Positions 8,954 to 16,917 are shown, numbered from the stretch's first letter. The stretch is DNA of 64,000 nucleotides from Desulforhopalus sp. IMCC35007 (GCF_005116575.1 NZ_SWCN01000003.1:248001-312000); one strand, 5' to 3'. Notes: generated from the sequence alone by a model not told the origin. A program made the numbers and translations.

Positions 8954-9725
8954 GCTAAGGTTTTATCCAGAAACTGGATATCTGATTTAATCAGAGGATG
9001 ATTGGGCAGGATAGTAACACAAAATCACACGGTTTCTATCTTGATATCATGAACTTTATGGTCTTTATAAGACTATTAGCAATAGTTAATCCTTTTCTTA
9101 GACGGGAACAATAAGGTTTTTCAGATAAGGTTTCGCAGCAAATATTTAGCAAATGCTGCTAAAAGGCTTTGGTTGCTTGTTCAAAAAAATGCTTCTCAAA
9201 AGTCAACATATTTCCACTGCATCTTGACTCTCATAGCCGCCTCTTCGAATCCGTTATTATGAACCATCTTTCAGCCTGAGGAAGTACGTCGAATACTCTC
9301 CTCCTTAAACTGCTACCAGATTCTCTCCATCAACTCGACACCCACCGTTCTTCTATGAAAGTGTATAATTTTCCCAAAGGTGCTGATAGTCGAAAGGGAA
9401 TGTCAGCGGTTGCCATCAAGGTCAACTTTTTTCCAATTTATAAATAACAAACAGCTATGTTCAGCAACAAAGATCATAACCAACTTTCAGAGCCACGGCA
9501 AGCAGCCGTTTTCTTTGTGTCTTTGTTTCTTCTTACACGCTGTTTCTTGTTTTCTCTTGGTTTCTTTGTTTCTTGGCGCAGCCCTTTCTTATCTTTTCAG
9601 CCAATCAACTTGGCAACGTCCTATTCAATCTCTTCTGTAATCCGCTATAGGATAAAGGAGTTCATACTGTAACGGAGTATGAGTGGCTATGTATTTTAGT
9701 TTTAGATAGAGTGGCTCCGAAAAGC
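8954..9725. other. Long gene-free spacer
   Basis: It holds a partial repeat at 9198-9240 and T-rich tracts (TTTCTTTG-type runs around 9500-9600) that open spurious frames on the plus strand. No ribosome site or recognisable peptide was found; it may hold a decayed gene. Confidence 0.4.
9198..9240. repeat. Dispersed spacer repeat, left-half copy
   Basis: AAAAGTCAACATATTTCCACT matches the start of the copy at 6739 in 17 or more of 20 positions, then diverges after CATCTTGACTCTCATAG. Confidence 0.5.
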
Positions 9726-9845
9726 CTAAGGGGAATGCTTTTCAATACATCTTCCCGGATATGAGTATCTTCCCAGGTGTACACTTCTTCCTTTTTTTGA
9801 CGGTGTACCTGCCGGCACCGGCTCTAAACTTATCAAGGTCGTCAT
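9726..9845 (-). CDS. Possible 39-aa peptide, unrecognised
   Basis: A short frame (MTTLISLEP to CIEKHSP) lies beyond a strong AAAGGAG. That site, however, is spaced for an earlier ATG which runs MKKR and stops after an A7 tract. One extra A would join MKK to MTTLIS. It may therefore be a real tiny gene with slippage, a decayed gene, or nothing. Upstream AT-rich motifs are shared with the parA promoter region. Confidence 0.25.
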   Translation of the reverse strand: MTTLISLEPVPAGTPSKKGRSVHLGRYSYPGRCIEKHSP

Positions 9846-10181
9846 CTTTTTTTCATTTTGACTCCTTTGCAAAGCCCAGATTTCAAGGTTGCATAGATAT
9901 CTAATTATATATCTTTTTATATAGATAATTGTATAGCATAATAAACATACAAAATGTGATACAGACCATTTTTCACAACACCCTTTTAGATGCTTCACCT
10001 GTTGCCCTCAACCCTCACGGAAAACCAGTAACACAGCACCAAGACAGGTGTGTTTTATACAGTCAAGCTCTTGCCAATTGATCTTTCTATTGACAAACGA
10101 CATTCGGTAAGTACAAGAAAATATATCATGGATCAGACCACACAGTTGTTCTCACCATAAAGAAATCTTATTGTTCTTGAA
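9846..10181. other. Spacer with parA-like AT-rich operator motifs
   Basis: ATCTTTTTATAT (about 9910) and TTGTATAGCA (about 9929) recur in the parA upstream region (about 13135 and 13172). The rest shows nothing recognisable. Confidence 0.35.
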
Positions 10182-11054
10182 ATGGAGACAAAACACCTTC
10201 TCAAAATCGGTACATGCAGTTGGAAATATGATTCCTGGCGGGGACTCGTTTATTCTCAGGATAACGAGATAAATTTTCTCAAGGAATACAGCGCGCATTT
10301 CCAAACCGTCGAGGTTGACCAATGGTTCTGGTCTCTGTTTAAAGGGAATACCGTTGTCCTTCCAAAAACGAAAGTTGTACGTGAATATGCAACGTCAGTA
10401 CCACCAGGTTTTACCTTCAGCATTAAGGTTCCAAACAGCATCACCCTGACTCATCATTACAACAAACAGAAAAACGCCACGCTGGTTCCCAATCCATATT
10501 TCCTTTCCACTGAACTCATGGGAAAGTTTCTACAAGCATTGGAACCACTTGGCGATCACATTGGACCCTTGATGTTTCAGTTCGAATATCTGAACAAGAA
10601 TAAAATGGCCAGCATGGGTCATTTTCTTGAGATGTTTCATGTCTTTCACAATGGTCTTCCTGAAGGTTATCAGTATTGTATTGAGATTCGAAATCCGAAT
10701 TATTTAAAGAATGAGTATTTTGATTTTCTAGCCGAACATCACTTGGGACACGTTTTCCTGCAGGGGTACTATATGCCTTCGATATTTGAACTGTACGAGA
10801 AGTTCAAAGGCCAACTGAGTGATCCGGTAGTGCTCAGACTTCATGGCTTAGATCGACAGGGAATCGAGGAGCAGACAAATAATGTCTGGGATAAGATTGT
10901 TGATCCGAGAGATGACGAGATTTTGAGTCTTAAAAGTATTGTGAATGATCTTCTTGAAAGGCACCATCAGGTCTTCGTCAATGTAAATAATCACTACGAG
11001 GGATCTGCCCCTCGGACTATTGAGAAGATCAAAGCGCTTTTACAACTTGGTTGA
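10182..11054 (+). CDS. DUF72 (YecE-like) TIM-barrel protein
   Basis: The family signature is clear at the N-terminus (IGTCSWKYDSWRG) and continues through EVDQWFW, PPGFTFSIKVP, GPLMFQFE, YCIEIRNPNY and VFVNVNNHYEGSAP. DUF72 proteins adopt a TIM-barrel fold similar to xylose isomerase-like enzymes and are cytoplasmic; their reaction is not established. The length (290 aa) fits the family. The stop overlaps the possible TTG start of the next gene, so the two are probably co-transcribed and translationally coupled. Confidence 0.85.
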   Translation: METKHLLKIGTCSWKYDSWRGLVYSQDNEINFLKEYSAHFQTVEVDQWFWSLFKGNTVVLPKTKVVREYATSVPPGFTFSIKVPNSITLTHHYNKQKNATLVPNPYFLSTELMGKFLQALEPLGDHIGPLMFQFEYLNKNKMASMGHFLEMFHVFHNGLPEGYQYCIEIRNPNYLKNEYFDFLAEHHLGHVFLQGYYMPSIFELYEKFKGQLSDPVVLRLHGLDRQGIEEQTNNVWDKIVDPRDDEILSLKSIVNDLLERHHQVFVNVNNHYEGSAPRTIEKIKALLQLG

Positions 11055-11395
11055 GAATACAATGTTTCAACGATGAGACATACCTTCTTATGATGACAAA
11101 ATACGACGAGATTACCGAAGCCCGGAAAACACTGGACCTCCCTGAGCGAGCATCCCTGCAAGACATAAGAGAAAACTACAGAATATTACTGAACAAATGG
11201 CATCCTGACAAATGCACGAAAGACAGGGAGGACTGCGCCGAGATGACAAGAAGAATAATCACTGCGTACAAGAGCATCACTGAGTACTGCAATCAGCATA
11301 AATTCTCCTTCACTGAAGAAGAAATAAAAAAAACCTGTTCAGTGGAAGAATGGTGGTTTGAACGATTTGGCAATACACCGTGGTGGGGAAAGTAA
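11051..11395 (+). CDS. J-domain (DnaJ-like) small protein
   Basis: A J-domain spans about residues 15-80, with the diagnostic HPD in NKWHPDKC between helices II and III. This tripeptide stimulates the ATPase of an Hsp70 partner. No zinc centre or substrate domain follows, only a short Trp-rich tail (EEWWFERFGNTPWWGK). The first codon may be TTG at 11051, overlapping the DUF72 stop as TTGA, or the ATG pair at 11090. Coupling with the DUF72 gene suggests a shared role, which is unknown. Confidence 0.7.
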   Translation: MRIQCFNDETYLLMMTKYDEITEARKTLDLPERASLQDIRENYRILLNKWHPDKCTKDREDCAEMTRRIITAYKSITEYCNQHKFSFTEEEIKKTCSVEEWWFERFGNTPWWGK

Positions 11396-11503
11396 GGTAA
11401 TGCTATTTAACAGCAAGCCAGCGCAAAGACATGCAAGACAATCCCGCATCAATTTTTTGAATCTCTGTCGTCTTGATAGGCACTACAAAATATCCGTTCT
11501 GAT

Positions 11504-12025
11504 CTAGAAGATCGATTCTACGCAGTAATTCGAACTAACCAGTAAGGATTCATTAATCCGTATGACATTTGCCGCCGGCTCTACTCCCTTCGGCAACACT
11601 ATCTTTCGGAATCCATCGAAGATTCCAGATTGTTCCATGCGGCGAGTAACAAGCATAGTCTCCTCGTCCAAGAGTGAGCATTCGGTTTTAAAATGCAGCA
11701 CACCTTCGGGTGTTTTCACAATCTTGCCTATATACCCAATAGTTTTGAGGCATTCGATTAATGCTGATGCACCGGCTTGATCGGTCCTGGTAGAAAGACC
11801 TATCATCACTGAGGTCGGCGTTACCAGGATGTCCCCACCCTCAACATGGCCTGGTTGAGGCAATTCCAGCACATTATCGAAAAGATCATGGAGGATTGGT
11901 CAAATTTCAGCTGTTTCACCTTGACGCGTGGGTGCCCCTGGCCTCAGTAGCACAGCCCCTTCGATGAAAACTAATGCTGGATCCTCAACGAAGATCGAAT
12001 CAGGTCTACCAAAAGGATAATCAAT
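11504..12025 (-). pseudogene. Decayed dimethylargininase (DDAH) fragment
   Basis: Reading through gives DSIFVEDPALVFIEGAVLL and RPGAPTRQGETAEI, an in-frame TGA at 11900-11902, then GHVEGGDILVTP and GLSTRTDQAGASAL. These are hallmarks of NG,NG-dimethylarginine dimethylaminohydrolase, a cytoplasmic amidinotransferase-fold enzyme that hydrolyses methylarginines to citrulline. The first about 60 residues are missing: sequence before YPFGRPDS is unrelated. The C-terminal catalytic-Cys region is near the end (VSSNYCVESIF), although the Cys context is short. With a missing N-terminus and a nonsense codon it cannot make the full enzyme. It abuts the partition operon, so truncation may reflect insertion of that element. 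Confidence 0.7.
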
Positions 12026-12033
12026 TTACAAAG

Positions 12034-12318
12034 CTATATCGTTTCCCGTAACGCTTTTAAAAGCCTTTCACCAGTTGCACTGGCTCCCAACACAATCAAG
12101 GCACGAATAGTAGCAGTTTCACTGATGTGCCGGTGACTCTCTTTGTTCATAGTCGCGGTAATCTCTTTAAGCCTGGCAATATCATCATCATAAAGTCGGT
12201 ATGCCTTCAATGATGGCTTTTTTCTTGATGGCACCAAATCGAGACGTTCTTTGGAATCAGCTTTTGATCCTGTCGTTTGAGCCAGCTTGGATTGTCCTGT
12301 AATTTTCTTAGTTGCCAT
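12034..12318 (-). CDS. Small partner of ParA, ribbon-helix-helix-like
   Basis: This 94-aa basic protein has a lysine-rich, probably disordered N-terminus (MATKKITGQSK) and a C-terminal segment (YRLYDDDIARLKEITATM ... TATIRALIVLG) whose strand-helix-helix pattern fits ribbon-helix-helix DNA-binding proteins such as ParG or CopG. The start at 12318 overlaps the end of parA by 11 nt, the usual coupling of ParA with its small centromere-binding partner. It would bind a centromere-like site and stimulate the ParA ATPase. A frame 14 codons longer is open but lies entirely inside parA. The family call is inferred from position and pattern. Confidence 0.6.
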   Translation of the reverse strand: MATKKITGQSKLAQTTGSKADSKERLDLVPSRKKPSLKAYRLYDDDIARLKEITATMNKESHRHISETATIRALIVLGASATGERLLKALRETI

Positions 12319-13078
12319 AGCTGAGAATCTCCTCGGTAAGTTCTTTGAAATCTTCAGCACCGTAAGATCTTGGGTCGAAAACCATCACGGGTTCATTATT
12401 CATTTGAGCTTGATTAATGGCCTCATTTCTGCGGATCACAGTTTTTAACAGATTCTCTCTAAACGGTTCCAACTGTTCTTCGACAAATACATTGGAGAGC
12501 TTGTTGCGGGAGTCACGACCATTTCTCAAAATCATATATTTAAAGTCACTGGATTCTTTCACATCCTCGATCGACCGAAAAAGATCGGCAATACCATCCA
12601 GGGAATAACGTCCGTAAATAGTCGGGATCAAAATCATGTCAGAGGTATAGATTGCATTGACCGTGAGCACGTTAACTGTTGGTGGACAGTCGATGATGAT
12701 GTAATCGAAATCCTTTTCGATTTTTTTCAAATGATTATGGAGAAGCTTTTCCCTGTGGATTTTTGTTGTGATCTGTTCGGCAGTTATGGCCAGGTGGATA
12801 TTGGAAGGAATAATAAAAAGATTTCCAACTGGCTCTTCATTTTCACCGAGCACTGCTTGACGAATAACATTGTCAATTTTAAACGATTTGCTCGAGAGCA
12901 GCTCATTGACTGTTTGATCTCTGGGAATGTCCGTGCAGAAGATAACAGAGCTGTGTGCCTGGGGGTCCATATCTATGAGAAGCGTCTTCTTTCCTGACAT
13001 CGCCAGACAATATGCCATGTTTGTGGAAATCGTTGATTTCCCAGCACCACCCTTCTGGTTCAGTATTATTATTTTCAT
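12308..13078 (-). CDS. parA: ParA-family partition ATPase
   Basis: The deviant Walker A box KGGAGKST is at residues 9-16, Walker A' at LLIDMDPQ, and Walker B at YIIIDCPP. The 256-aa length is typical of chromosomal and plasmid ParA/Soj without an N-terminal DNA-binding domain. ParA forms ATP-dependent dimers on the nucleoid and moves plasmid or ICE copies with its partner, encoded just downstream and overlapping. CAGGAAAA lies upstream of the ATG. An AT-rich region with a dyad sits 30-110 bp upstream, a likely autoregulatory or centromere site. Confidence 0.9.
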   Translation of the reverse strand: MKIIILNQKGGAGKSTISTNMAYCLAMSGKKTLLIDMDPQAHSSVIFCTDIPRDQTVNELLSSKSFKIDNVIRQAVLGENEEPVGNLFIIPSNIHLAITAEQITTKIHREKLLHNHLKKIEKDFDYIIIDCPPTVNVLTVNAIYTSDMILIPTIYGRYSLDGIADLFRSIEDVKESSDFKYMILRNGRDSRNKLSNVFVEEQLEPFRENLLKTVIRRNEAINQAQMNNEPVMVFDPRSYGAEDFKELTEEILSYGN

Positions 13079-13125
13079 CGTGTTTTCCTGTAGTAAAGAA
13101 CAACTTGTATAGATTTGTTGTGATC

Positions 13126-13190
13126 TTTTTATATGACTAAATAGTTATATAAAAAAGTAAATATTTATTCATACCTTTGTATAGCACAAA
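13126..13190. promoter_or_regulatory. AT-rich dyad upstream of parA, possible operator or parS
   Basis: TTTTTATATGACT and AGTTATATAAAAA form an imperfect dyad. TTGTATAGCA lies nearby and recurs, with ATCTTTTTATAT, near 9910-9940. Small ParA partners typically bind such repeats. No protein-binding evidence is available from sequence alone. Confidence 0.4.
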
Positions 13191-13209
13191 AGATATAAAA
13201 ATCATCCAT

Positions 13210-13240
13210 AAAAAAAGCCGTCCCCCGAAGGAGACGGCTA
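13210..13240 (-). terminator. Rho-independent terminator after higA
   Basis: On the minus strand AGCCGTC and GACGGCT form a stem with a CCTTCGGGG-containing loop region, followed by seven T. It lies 25 bp past the higA stop. A 36-bp stretch containing it is repeated exactly near 13703-13738. Confidence 0.85.
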
Positions 13241-13264
13241 TCGTTACAAAACTGACGGAAGCTA

Positions 13265-13573
13265 TTAAGATGGAGAAGAGGTGGTTTCCCTGCTCTGCAG
13301 AGGTTTTACTTTAGGGCGCTTTGTTTTACCGGCTTGCCAGAGGTCACAGGAATCCTGCATGCGCAGCCAGAGTTCAGGGGTTGTGCCAAGCCACTGGGAG
13401 AGGCGCAATGCCATATCCACGGAAATACCACTTTTGCCGTTTAACAGCCTGGATAAGGTGACGCGGGAAACCCCAAGTTGCCGGGACGCCTCGGTCACGC
13501 TTATACCTTCCGCTTCCAGTACATCTTCTTTTATGATTTCCCCAGGATGGGGTGGATTATGCATTGCACCCAT
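13265..13573 (-). CDS. higA: HigA-family antitoxin
   Basis: The protein has the HigA/VapI opening [16 protein letters not shown] and a helix-turn-helix at about residues 28-60 ([20 protein letters not shown]), followed by [17 protein letters not shown]. These antitoxins bind their own promoter and neutralise a HigB ribosome-dependent mRNA endonuclease. AGAGGAAAAG lies upstream of the ATG. The toxin gene normally directly upstream is reduced to a 27-codon remnant, so this is an orphan antitoxin. The C-terminal tail is longer than usual ([12 protein letters not shown]). Confidence 0.85.
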   Translation of the reverse strand: MGAMHNPPHPGEIIKEDVLEAEGISVTEASRQLGVSRVTLSRLLNGKSGISVDMALRLSQWLGTTPELWLRMQDSCDLWQAGKTKRPKVKPLQSRETTSSPS

Positions 13574-13584
13574 ATCTTTTCCTC

Positions 13585-13668
13585 TTAATGGTAATCCAGA
13601 TAATTTACCAGCTCTACATCATCACCAGTAAAGGGTGTAGCCTGAAACCGAGAAACCTGATCTATCAT
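13585..13668 (-). pseudogene. Truncated higB toxin remnant
   Basis: Only the last part of a HigB-like toxin remains: 27 codons ending [10 protein letters not shown], like the typical DVEIVDYH end, placed 11 bp before higA as in intact higBA pairs. The catalytic body is gone. The truncation point lies near the second copy of the terminator at 13702-13731. Confidence 0.6.
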
Positions 13669-13701
13669 GTTTTTTGTAACTCGTATCTTTACAGTACACA
13701 A

Positions 13702-13731
13702 CAAAAAAGCCGTCCCCCGAAGGAGACGGCT
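13702..13731 (-). terminator. Rho-independent terminator after DUF932 gene
   Basis: It has the same stem (AGCCGTC/GACGGCT) and T-run as the terminator at 13210, inside an exact 36-bp duplicate. It lies 20 bp past the stop of the DUF932 gene. Confidence 0.85.
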
Positions 13732-13750
13732 ATCGTTAGTAGAAAGTAGA

Positions 13751-14578
13751 TCAGACAGGCACAACTGACAGACCGGTGTTGGTCTGTTTCAGCTCAGCCA
13801 TTTTCTCCGTTAACAACCAGAGAGCCTGGTTCAGTTTGATGTTGCGATCAAGGGCTTTGACTGGACGTGTGGTTGATCTTTTCAGCCTTCCATTGCTGTC
13901 TCTGTTTATGCCTTTGAGGCCGCCACGCATGATGTTTTCCTGGACCACATTAAAGGTCGTCCATAGATCTTTGCCTTTATCGTCCAAACGCCGTTCGGCA
14001 AGCAACTGATCCTGCCGGACAGGTGCGCTTTCCGGTTCATCATATACCAGACTGTGGGCTGCTTGGGCGTAGACGCCTCGTTCGTCCGGAGTCATCTCGA
14101 TAACCTTCATCTCGTTGACTCGATCGGCAATGGTTCCGGCTGCAGCGGCTATCTCGAAGGCTGACTGAATGAAATCGTCTGGACTGAATCCGATATGCTT
14201 ATGGCTGAAGTTGGCAAATTCCGACGCAACCATCAGGCCGTTCCCGCAGATTTTTCGCCAGACCGAGGTAATCAACCTGAATGCACAGCCCCGGTCATGG
14301 GAATTATACAGTACCAGATCAACCCGTTCGCCAGCAAACGAAAGACCATCTTTAGCAAAACGGATTAAATGTCGCTGGAATCCCTCCCGGTCAACAGCAC
14401 GCACAGCACTTTGTTCAGCCTTGATCGGTAACCAGCCCGCATCGCGCAGCAAATCAATAGCAGTTAACGTTGGCACGAAAGAGTATCGGCTTGATACCCC
14501 GTTAATGGGTGCAAGAGATCCTGCTGCCGGGGCAAGTGTTACAATTTGATCGTTAGTTAAAGGGGTAAATGTTGTCAT
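13751..14578 (-). CDS. DUF932 mobile-element protein
   Basis: The 275-aa protein matches DUF932, a family of plasmid and phage proteins of unknown function. Supporting stretches are SSRYSFVPTL, the central LVLYNSHDRGCAFRLITSVWR and CGNGLMVA, and C-terminal DLWTTFNVVQENIMRGG. AAGGAGGCAAGACC precedes the ATG. It is the last gene of a five-gene minus-strand module (Rad52-like, Cas4-like, SSB, RadC, DUF932), each with its own structured leader. Such modules occur on integrative conjugative elements, where they handle incoming single-stranded DNA; DUF932 is inferred to belong to that task. Confidence 0.8.
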   Translation of the reverse strand: MTTFTPLTNDQIVTLAPAAGSLAPINGVSSRYSFVPTLTAIDLLRDAGWLPIKAEQSAVRAVDREGFQRHLIRFAKDGLSFAGERVDLVLYNSHDRGCAFRLITSVWRKICGNGLMVASEFANFSHKHIGFSPDDFIQSAFEIAAAAGTIADRVNEMKVIEMTPDERGVYAQAAHSLVYDEPESAPVRQDQLLAERRLDDKGKDLWTTFNVVQENIMRGGLKGINRDSNGRLKRSTTRPVKALDRNIKLNQALWLLTEKMAELKQTNTGLSVVPV

Positions 14579-14610
14579 GGTCTTGCCTCCTTGGAATAAG
14601 AAAGAAAATG

Positions 14611-14652
14611 AGGGGGCAAGACTCTCCCGTTTAAGGGGCAGGTTTGCCCCCT
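14611..14652 (-). ncRNA. radC-motif-like structured leader of DUF932 gene
   Basis: On the minus strand AGGGGGCAA pairs with TTGCCCCCT (9 bp) around an inner CCC...GGG pairing. It ends 33 nt before the start codon, ahead of AAGGAGG. Layout matches the four other leaders upstream. Confidence 0.6.
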
Positions 14653-14667
14653 GGATTGGGGATGGTT

Positions 14668-15150
14668 TTATTGTTCTTGTAAGAGTCCTAATTCGGAAAA
14701 TGCGGTTACCTCGTCACCAACTACCAGGTGATCCAGGATCCGTACATCGATGACTTTCAGAATATCTTTCAGGATATTGGTGAGAGAAATATCCTGTTGA
14801 CTTGGCTCTGTAGCTCCTGACGGATGGTTATGGGCCAGGATGAGTGCTGTAGCATTCAGCTGCAGAGCCTCTTTGACGATTTCCCGCGGATGGACTGTGG
14901 CATGATTGATCGAGCCGATGAACATCTCTTTGAACGCCAGGACCCGGTGTTGGCAATCCAGGAATAAACAGGCAAAAACCTCATGCTGTTTACCTCGGAG
15001 TTTGTAGCCGATTACCGTTTTGGCGGTCTCAGCAGATAAGATTTTGGTTCCTCGTCGTAACTGGTAACCGCTGAGCTTATTTGCTTCGGTCAGAACCAGT
15101 TCTTTGGGTGCAGGACGATACGCACCGTCTTGATCATGGACGAATAGCAT
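14668..15150 (-). CDS. radC: RadC-like JAB/MPN domain protein
   Basis: The 160-aa JAB1/MPN-like domain carries LILAHNHPSG followed by the acidic/Asp region, the metal-binding EHxHxSG-type signature of RadC proteins, and LDHLVVGD near the end. The N-terminal helix-hairpin-helix of housekeeping RadC is absent, as is usual for short element-borne RadC. Its biochemical role is unproven; a metal hydrolase or structural role in DNA transfer is proposed for the family. The start at 15150 has a perfect AAGGAGGTGGCCA upstream; 30 additional codons upstream coincide with the structured leader and are not translated. Confidence 0.85.
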   Translation of the reverse strand: MLFVHDQDGAYRPAPKELVLTEANKLSGYQLRRGTKILSAETAKTVIGYKLRGKQHEVFACLFLDCQHRVLAFKEMFIGSINHATVHPREIVKEALQLNATALILAHNHPSGATEPSQQDISLTNILKDILKVIDVRILDHLVVGDEVTAFSELGLLQEQ

Positions 15151-15168
15151 TGGCCACCTCCTTGCGTT

Positions 15169-15205
15169 AGGGGGAACCAATGCCCCACCGGGGAAAGGTT
15201 CCCCT
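15169..15205 (-). ncRNA. radC-motif-like structured leader of radC
   Basis: AGGGGAACC pairs with GGTTCCCCCT, enclosing CCCC-GGT-GGGG. It lies directly before the radC ribosome site. Both stems are perfect, giving the clearest of the five leaders. Confidence 0.7.
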
Positions 15206-15315
15206 GGTCGGGTGAATGAAAATCTGTTTTTGCGATGCAATCACGGCCCTGAGATTCTCAGGTTATTGCTTGCGCCGCCGGGAATTTTTATTGTTCTGTT
15301 GGTTCGTCTTATTGG

Positions 15316-15711
15316 TCAAAAAGGCACATCTTCCGGCAGTGGAGGTTCTTCACCCTCACCGTTCGGTGCAAAGTTACCGGATTCCTTTTTACCACCAAGC
15401 ATCTCCATCTCTCTGGCGATGATTTCTGTGGTATAGCGGATATTGCCATCCCGATCTTCCCATTTTCGTGTGCTCAGTTTTCCCTCAATATGAATTTTAT
15501 CGCCTTTATGGAGATGTTCGCCACAGACTACGGCAAGCCCTCCCCAGGCAACAACGCGATGCCATTCGGTATGTTCCTGCTTGTTACCTTCCTCATCTTT
15601 CCACCGCTCAGTGGTTGCAACAGAAAATGTTGTCACCGGAGCAGCAGTGTTCTTGGTGTAATGCAATTCAGGGTCATTACCGAGGTTGCCGATTATCATT
15701 GCCTTGTTCAT
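15316..15711 (-). CDS. ssb: Single-stranded DNA-binding protein
   Basis: The OB fold begins MNKAMIIGNLGNDPEL and runs through HTEWHRVVAWG and GDKIHIEGKLSTRKW. The acidic tail ends EDVPF, the usual SSB tip that recruits repair proteins. At 131 aa it is shorter than most chromosomal SSBs because the linker is brief. It probably coats transferred single strands for the neighbouring annealing protein and nuclease. AAAGGAG precedes the ATG. Confidence 0.93.
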   Translation of the reverse strand: MNKAMIIGNLGNDPELHYTKNTAAPVTTFSVATTERWKDEEGNKQEHTEWHRVVAWGGLAVVCGEHLHKGDKIHIEGKLSTRKWEDRDGNIRYTTEIIAREMEMLGGKKESGNFAPNGEGEEPPLPEDVPF

Positions 15712-15748
15712 GTTGTTCTCCTTTGTTTAGAAAAACAATTAAGATTTC

Positions 15749-15788
15749 GGAGAAATACAGATTCCCACCATGGGAAAACTATCCCCCC
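15749..15788 (-). ncRNA. radC-motif-like structured leader of ssb
   Basis: On the minus strand GGGGGGATA pairs with TATTTCTCC in nine positions using three G-T wobbles, which suggests selection at the RNA level. The inner hairpin is TTCCCA/TGGGAA with a TGG loop. Confidence 0.6.
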
Positions 15789-15815
15789 GGGTTAGACTTT
15801 TTGGGTTTTCCTTAT

Positions 15816-16793
15816 CTACGCTGCTTTCGCTGCTTTCGCCTTTTTGATCTCCAAAAAGGAGAAAGACCGATCTTCTTGAAATTCGTCTATGGAACTGCCG
15901 TGATCTGCCAAAAACGGTTCAAGACGATCCATGATGAGGTGCTTCCTGCTTCGGGTAGCCTTGCGGAGAATACAACCAGCAGATTTAATCGGTCCCTTTT
16001 GTTGGACGATTGCAAAAATCTTTTCCTTGCAGGGAGCAATCTTATTTTTCAGTTTCTGCTCATTGAGTTGCAGTTCTTGTAATTCATCGACAATGGTGGC
16101 CAGATGCGGAACATCTTCAGCCGCAAAGCGTGGACAGGTTGTCAAATGGTTACAAAATCCGCAAAGAAGATCTGGCTCCGTTGCAAGTTCAACATCCTTA
16201 CCGCTACGCATTGCCTGATAGTGCGACCAGATTGCTTCAGCTTTTCTTTTCAATCCGTTATAGATAATTTTCTGCGGGGTATAGCCGTTGTAAAATTCAA
16301 CTTCGCCGTTGGCAAGATCGAGCGCGATTAACGCACCTCTGATTTTATGACCAGGGAATTTTTCGGCTAAGGCGCCCATCTGAAAATAGAGCTGGGACTC
16401 CCACGAACCATACGGATCGTCAGGAATGTTACTTGTGCTCTTCACTTCCAGGACAGACTTGATCTTATGGATATCTGAGGAGAAAACGAAGTCGATATGT
16501 GCTTTGACTGGAACATCACCGTCTACTAAAATTTCTACCTGTTGCTCGAAATTAAAGAATCCGGCAGCGGTAAAAACCTTGGCAATGATCTCTTCGGCCA
16601 TATGTCCCCGTTCAAAACGAAGAAGGGCTGTTAGATCGTGCTCGGATGGATTTATTTTCTCCAGGATCACTTTTCTTGGGCAATAGCCAATTTCCGATGC
16701 GCCAAGGTAATCACTGCGATCCCCGAGGGTTTCTTCAGTGTGTTGTTTTGCCAGTTGGCGTAGACTTGTCAGCAGGGTGTTTTTGATATCCAT
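15816..16793 (-). CDS. Cas4-like PD-(D/E)XK exonuclease
   Basis: The 325-aa protein has an N-terminal Cys (SEIGYCPRKVI), a nuclease core with GHMAEEII, HIDFVFS and SVLEVKST (Asp, then Glu-x-Lys), and three C-terminal cysteines (LLCGFCNHLTTCPRF). Four cysteines placed this way hold an Fe-S cluster in Cas4/AddB-type nucleases. A coiled segment and an Ala/Lys tail follow. No cas genes or CRISPR repeats are nearby, so a role with the Rad52-like and SSB proteins in recombination, like a phage exonuclease, is more likely. The start at 16793 follows GGAGGTT; the 29 codons above overlap the structured leader. Confidence 0.8.
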   Translation of the reverse strand: MDIKNTLLTSLRQLAKQHTEETLGDRSDYLGASEIGYCPRKVILEKINPSEHDLTALLRFERGHMAEEIIAKVFTAAGFFNFEQQVEILVDGDVPVKAHIDFVFSSDIHKIKSVLEVKSTSNIPDDPYGSWESQLYFQMGALAEKFPGHKIRGALIALDLANGEVEFYNGYTPQKIIYNGLKRKAEAIWSHYQAMRSGKDVELATEPDLLCGFCNHLTTCPRFAAEDVPHLATIVDELQELQLNEQKLKNKIAPCKEKIFAIVQQKGPIKSAGCILRKATRSRKHLIMDRLEPFLADHGSSIDEFQEDRSFSFLEIKKAKAAKAA

Positions 16794-16829
16794 GTATTTT
16801 GTTAACCTCCATAAAACGAAAAATGAGAC

Positions 16830-16876
16830 AAGGGAGGATACACGGATCCCTTTGAGGGATACGAAATCACTCCCTC
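16830..16876 (-). ncRNA. radC-motif-like structured leader of nuclease gene
   Basis: GGGAGTGAT pairs with ATCCTCCC with one bulge; the inner hairpin is ATCCC-TCAAA-GGGAT. It lies about 37 nt before the start codon. Confidence 0.6.
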
Positions 16877-16917
16877 GCAAGGTTGAATAAAAATCGAGTA
16901 GGACGAACCAGGATAAA

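Noticed and set aside
9380-9672. Plus-strand frames rich in Phe/Leu/Ser
   Set aside because: They arise from T-rich TTTCTTTG tracts, have no ribosome site and resemble no family.
11900-11902. UGA in the dimethylargininase fragment as selenocysteine
   Set aside because: No hairpin at SECIS distance, no Cys at that place in the family, and the gene lacks its N-terminus.
15816-16793. Cas4-like gene as part of a CRISPR-Cas locus
   Set aside because: No repeat-spacer array and no cas1 or cas2 genes in the window; context is recombination and SSB genes.
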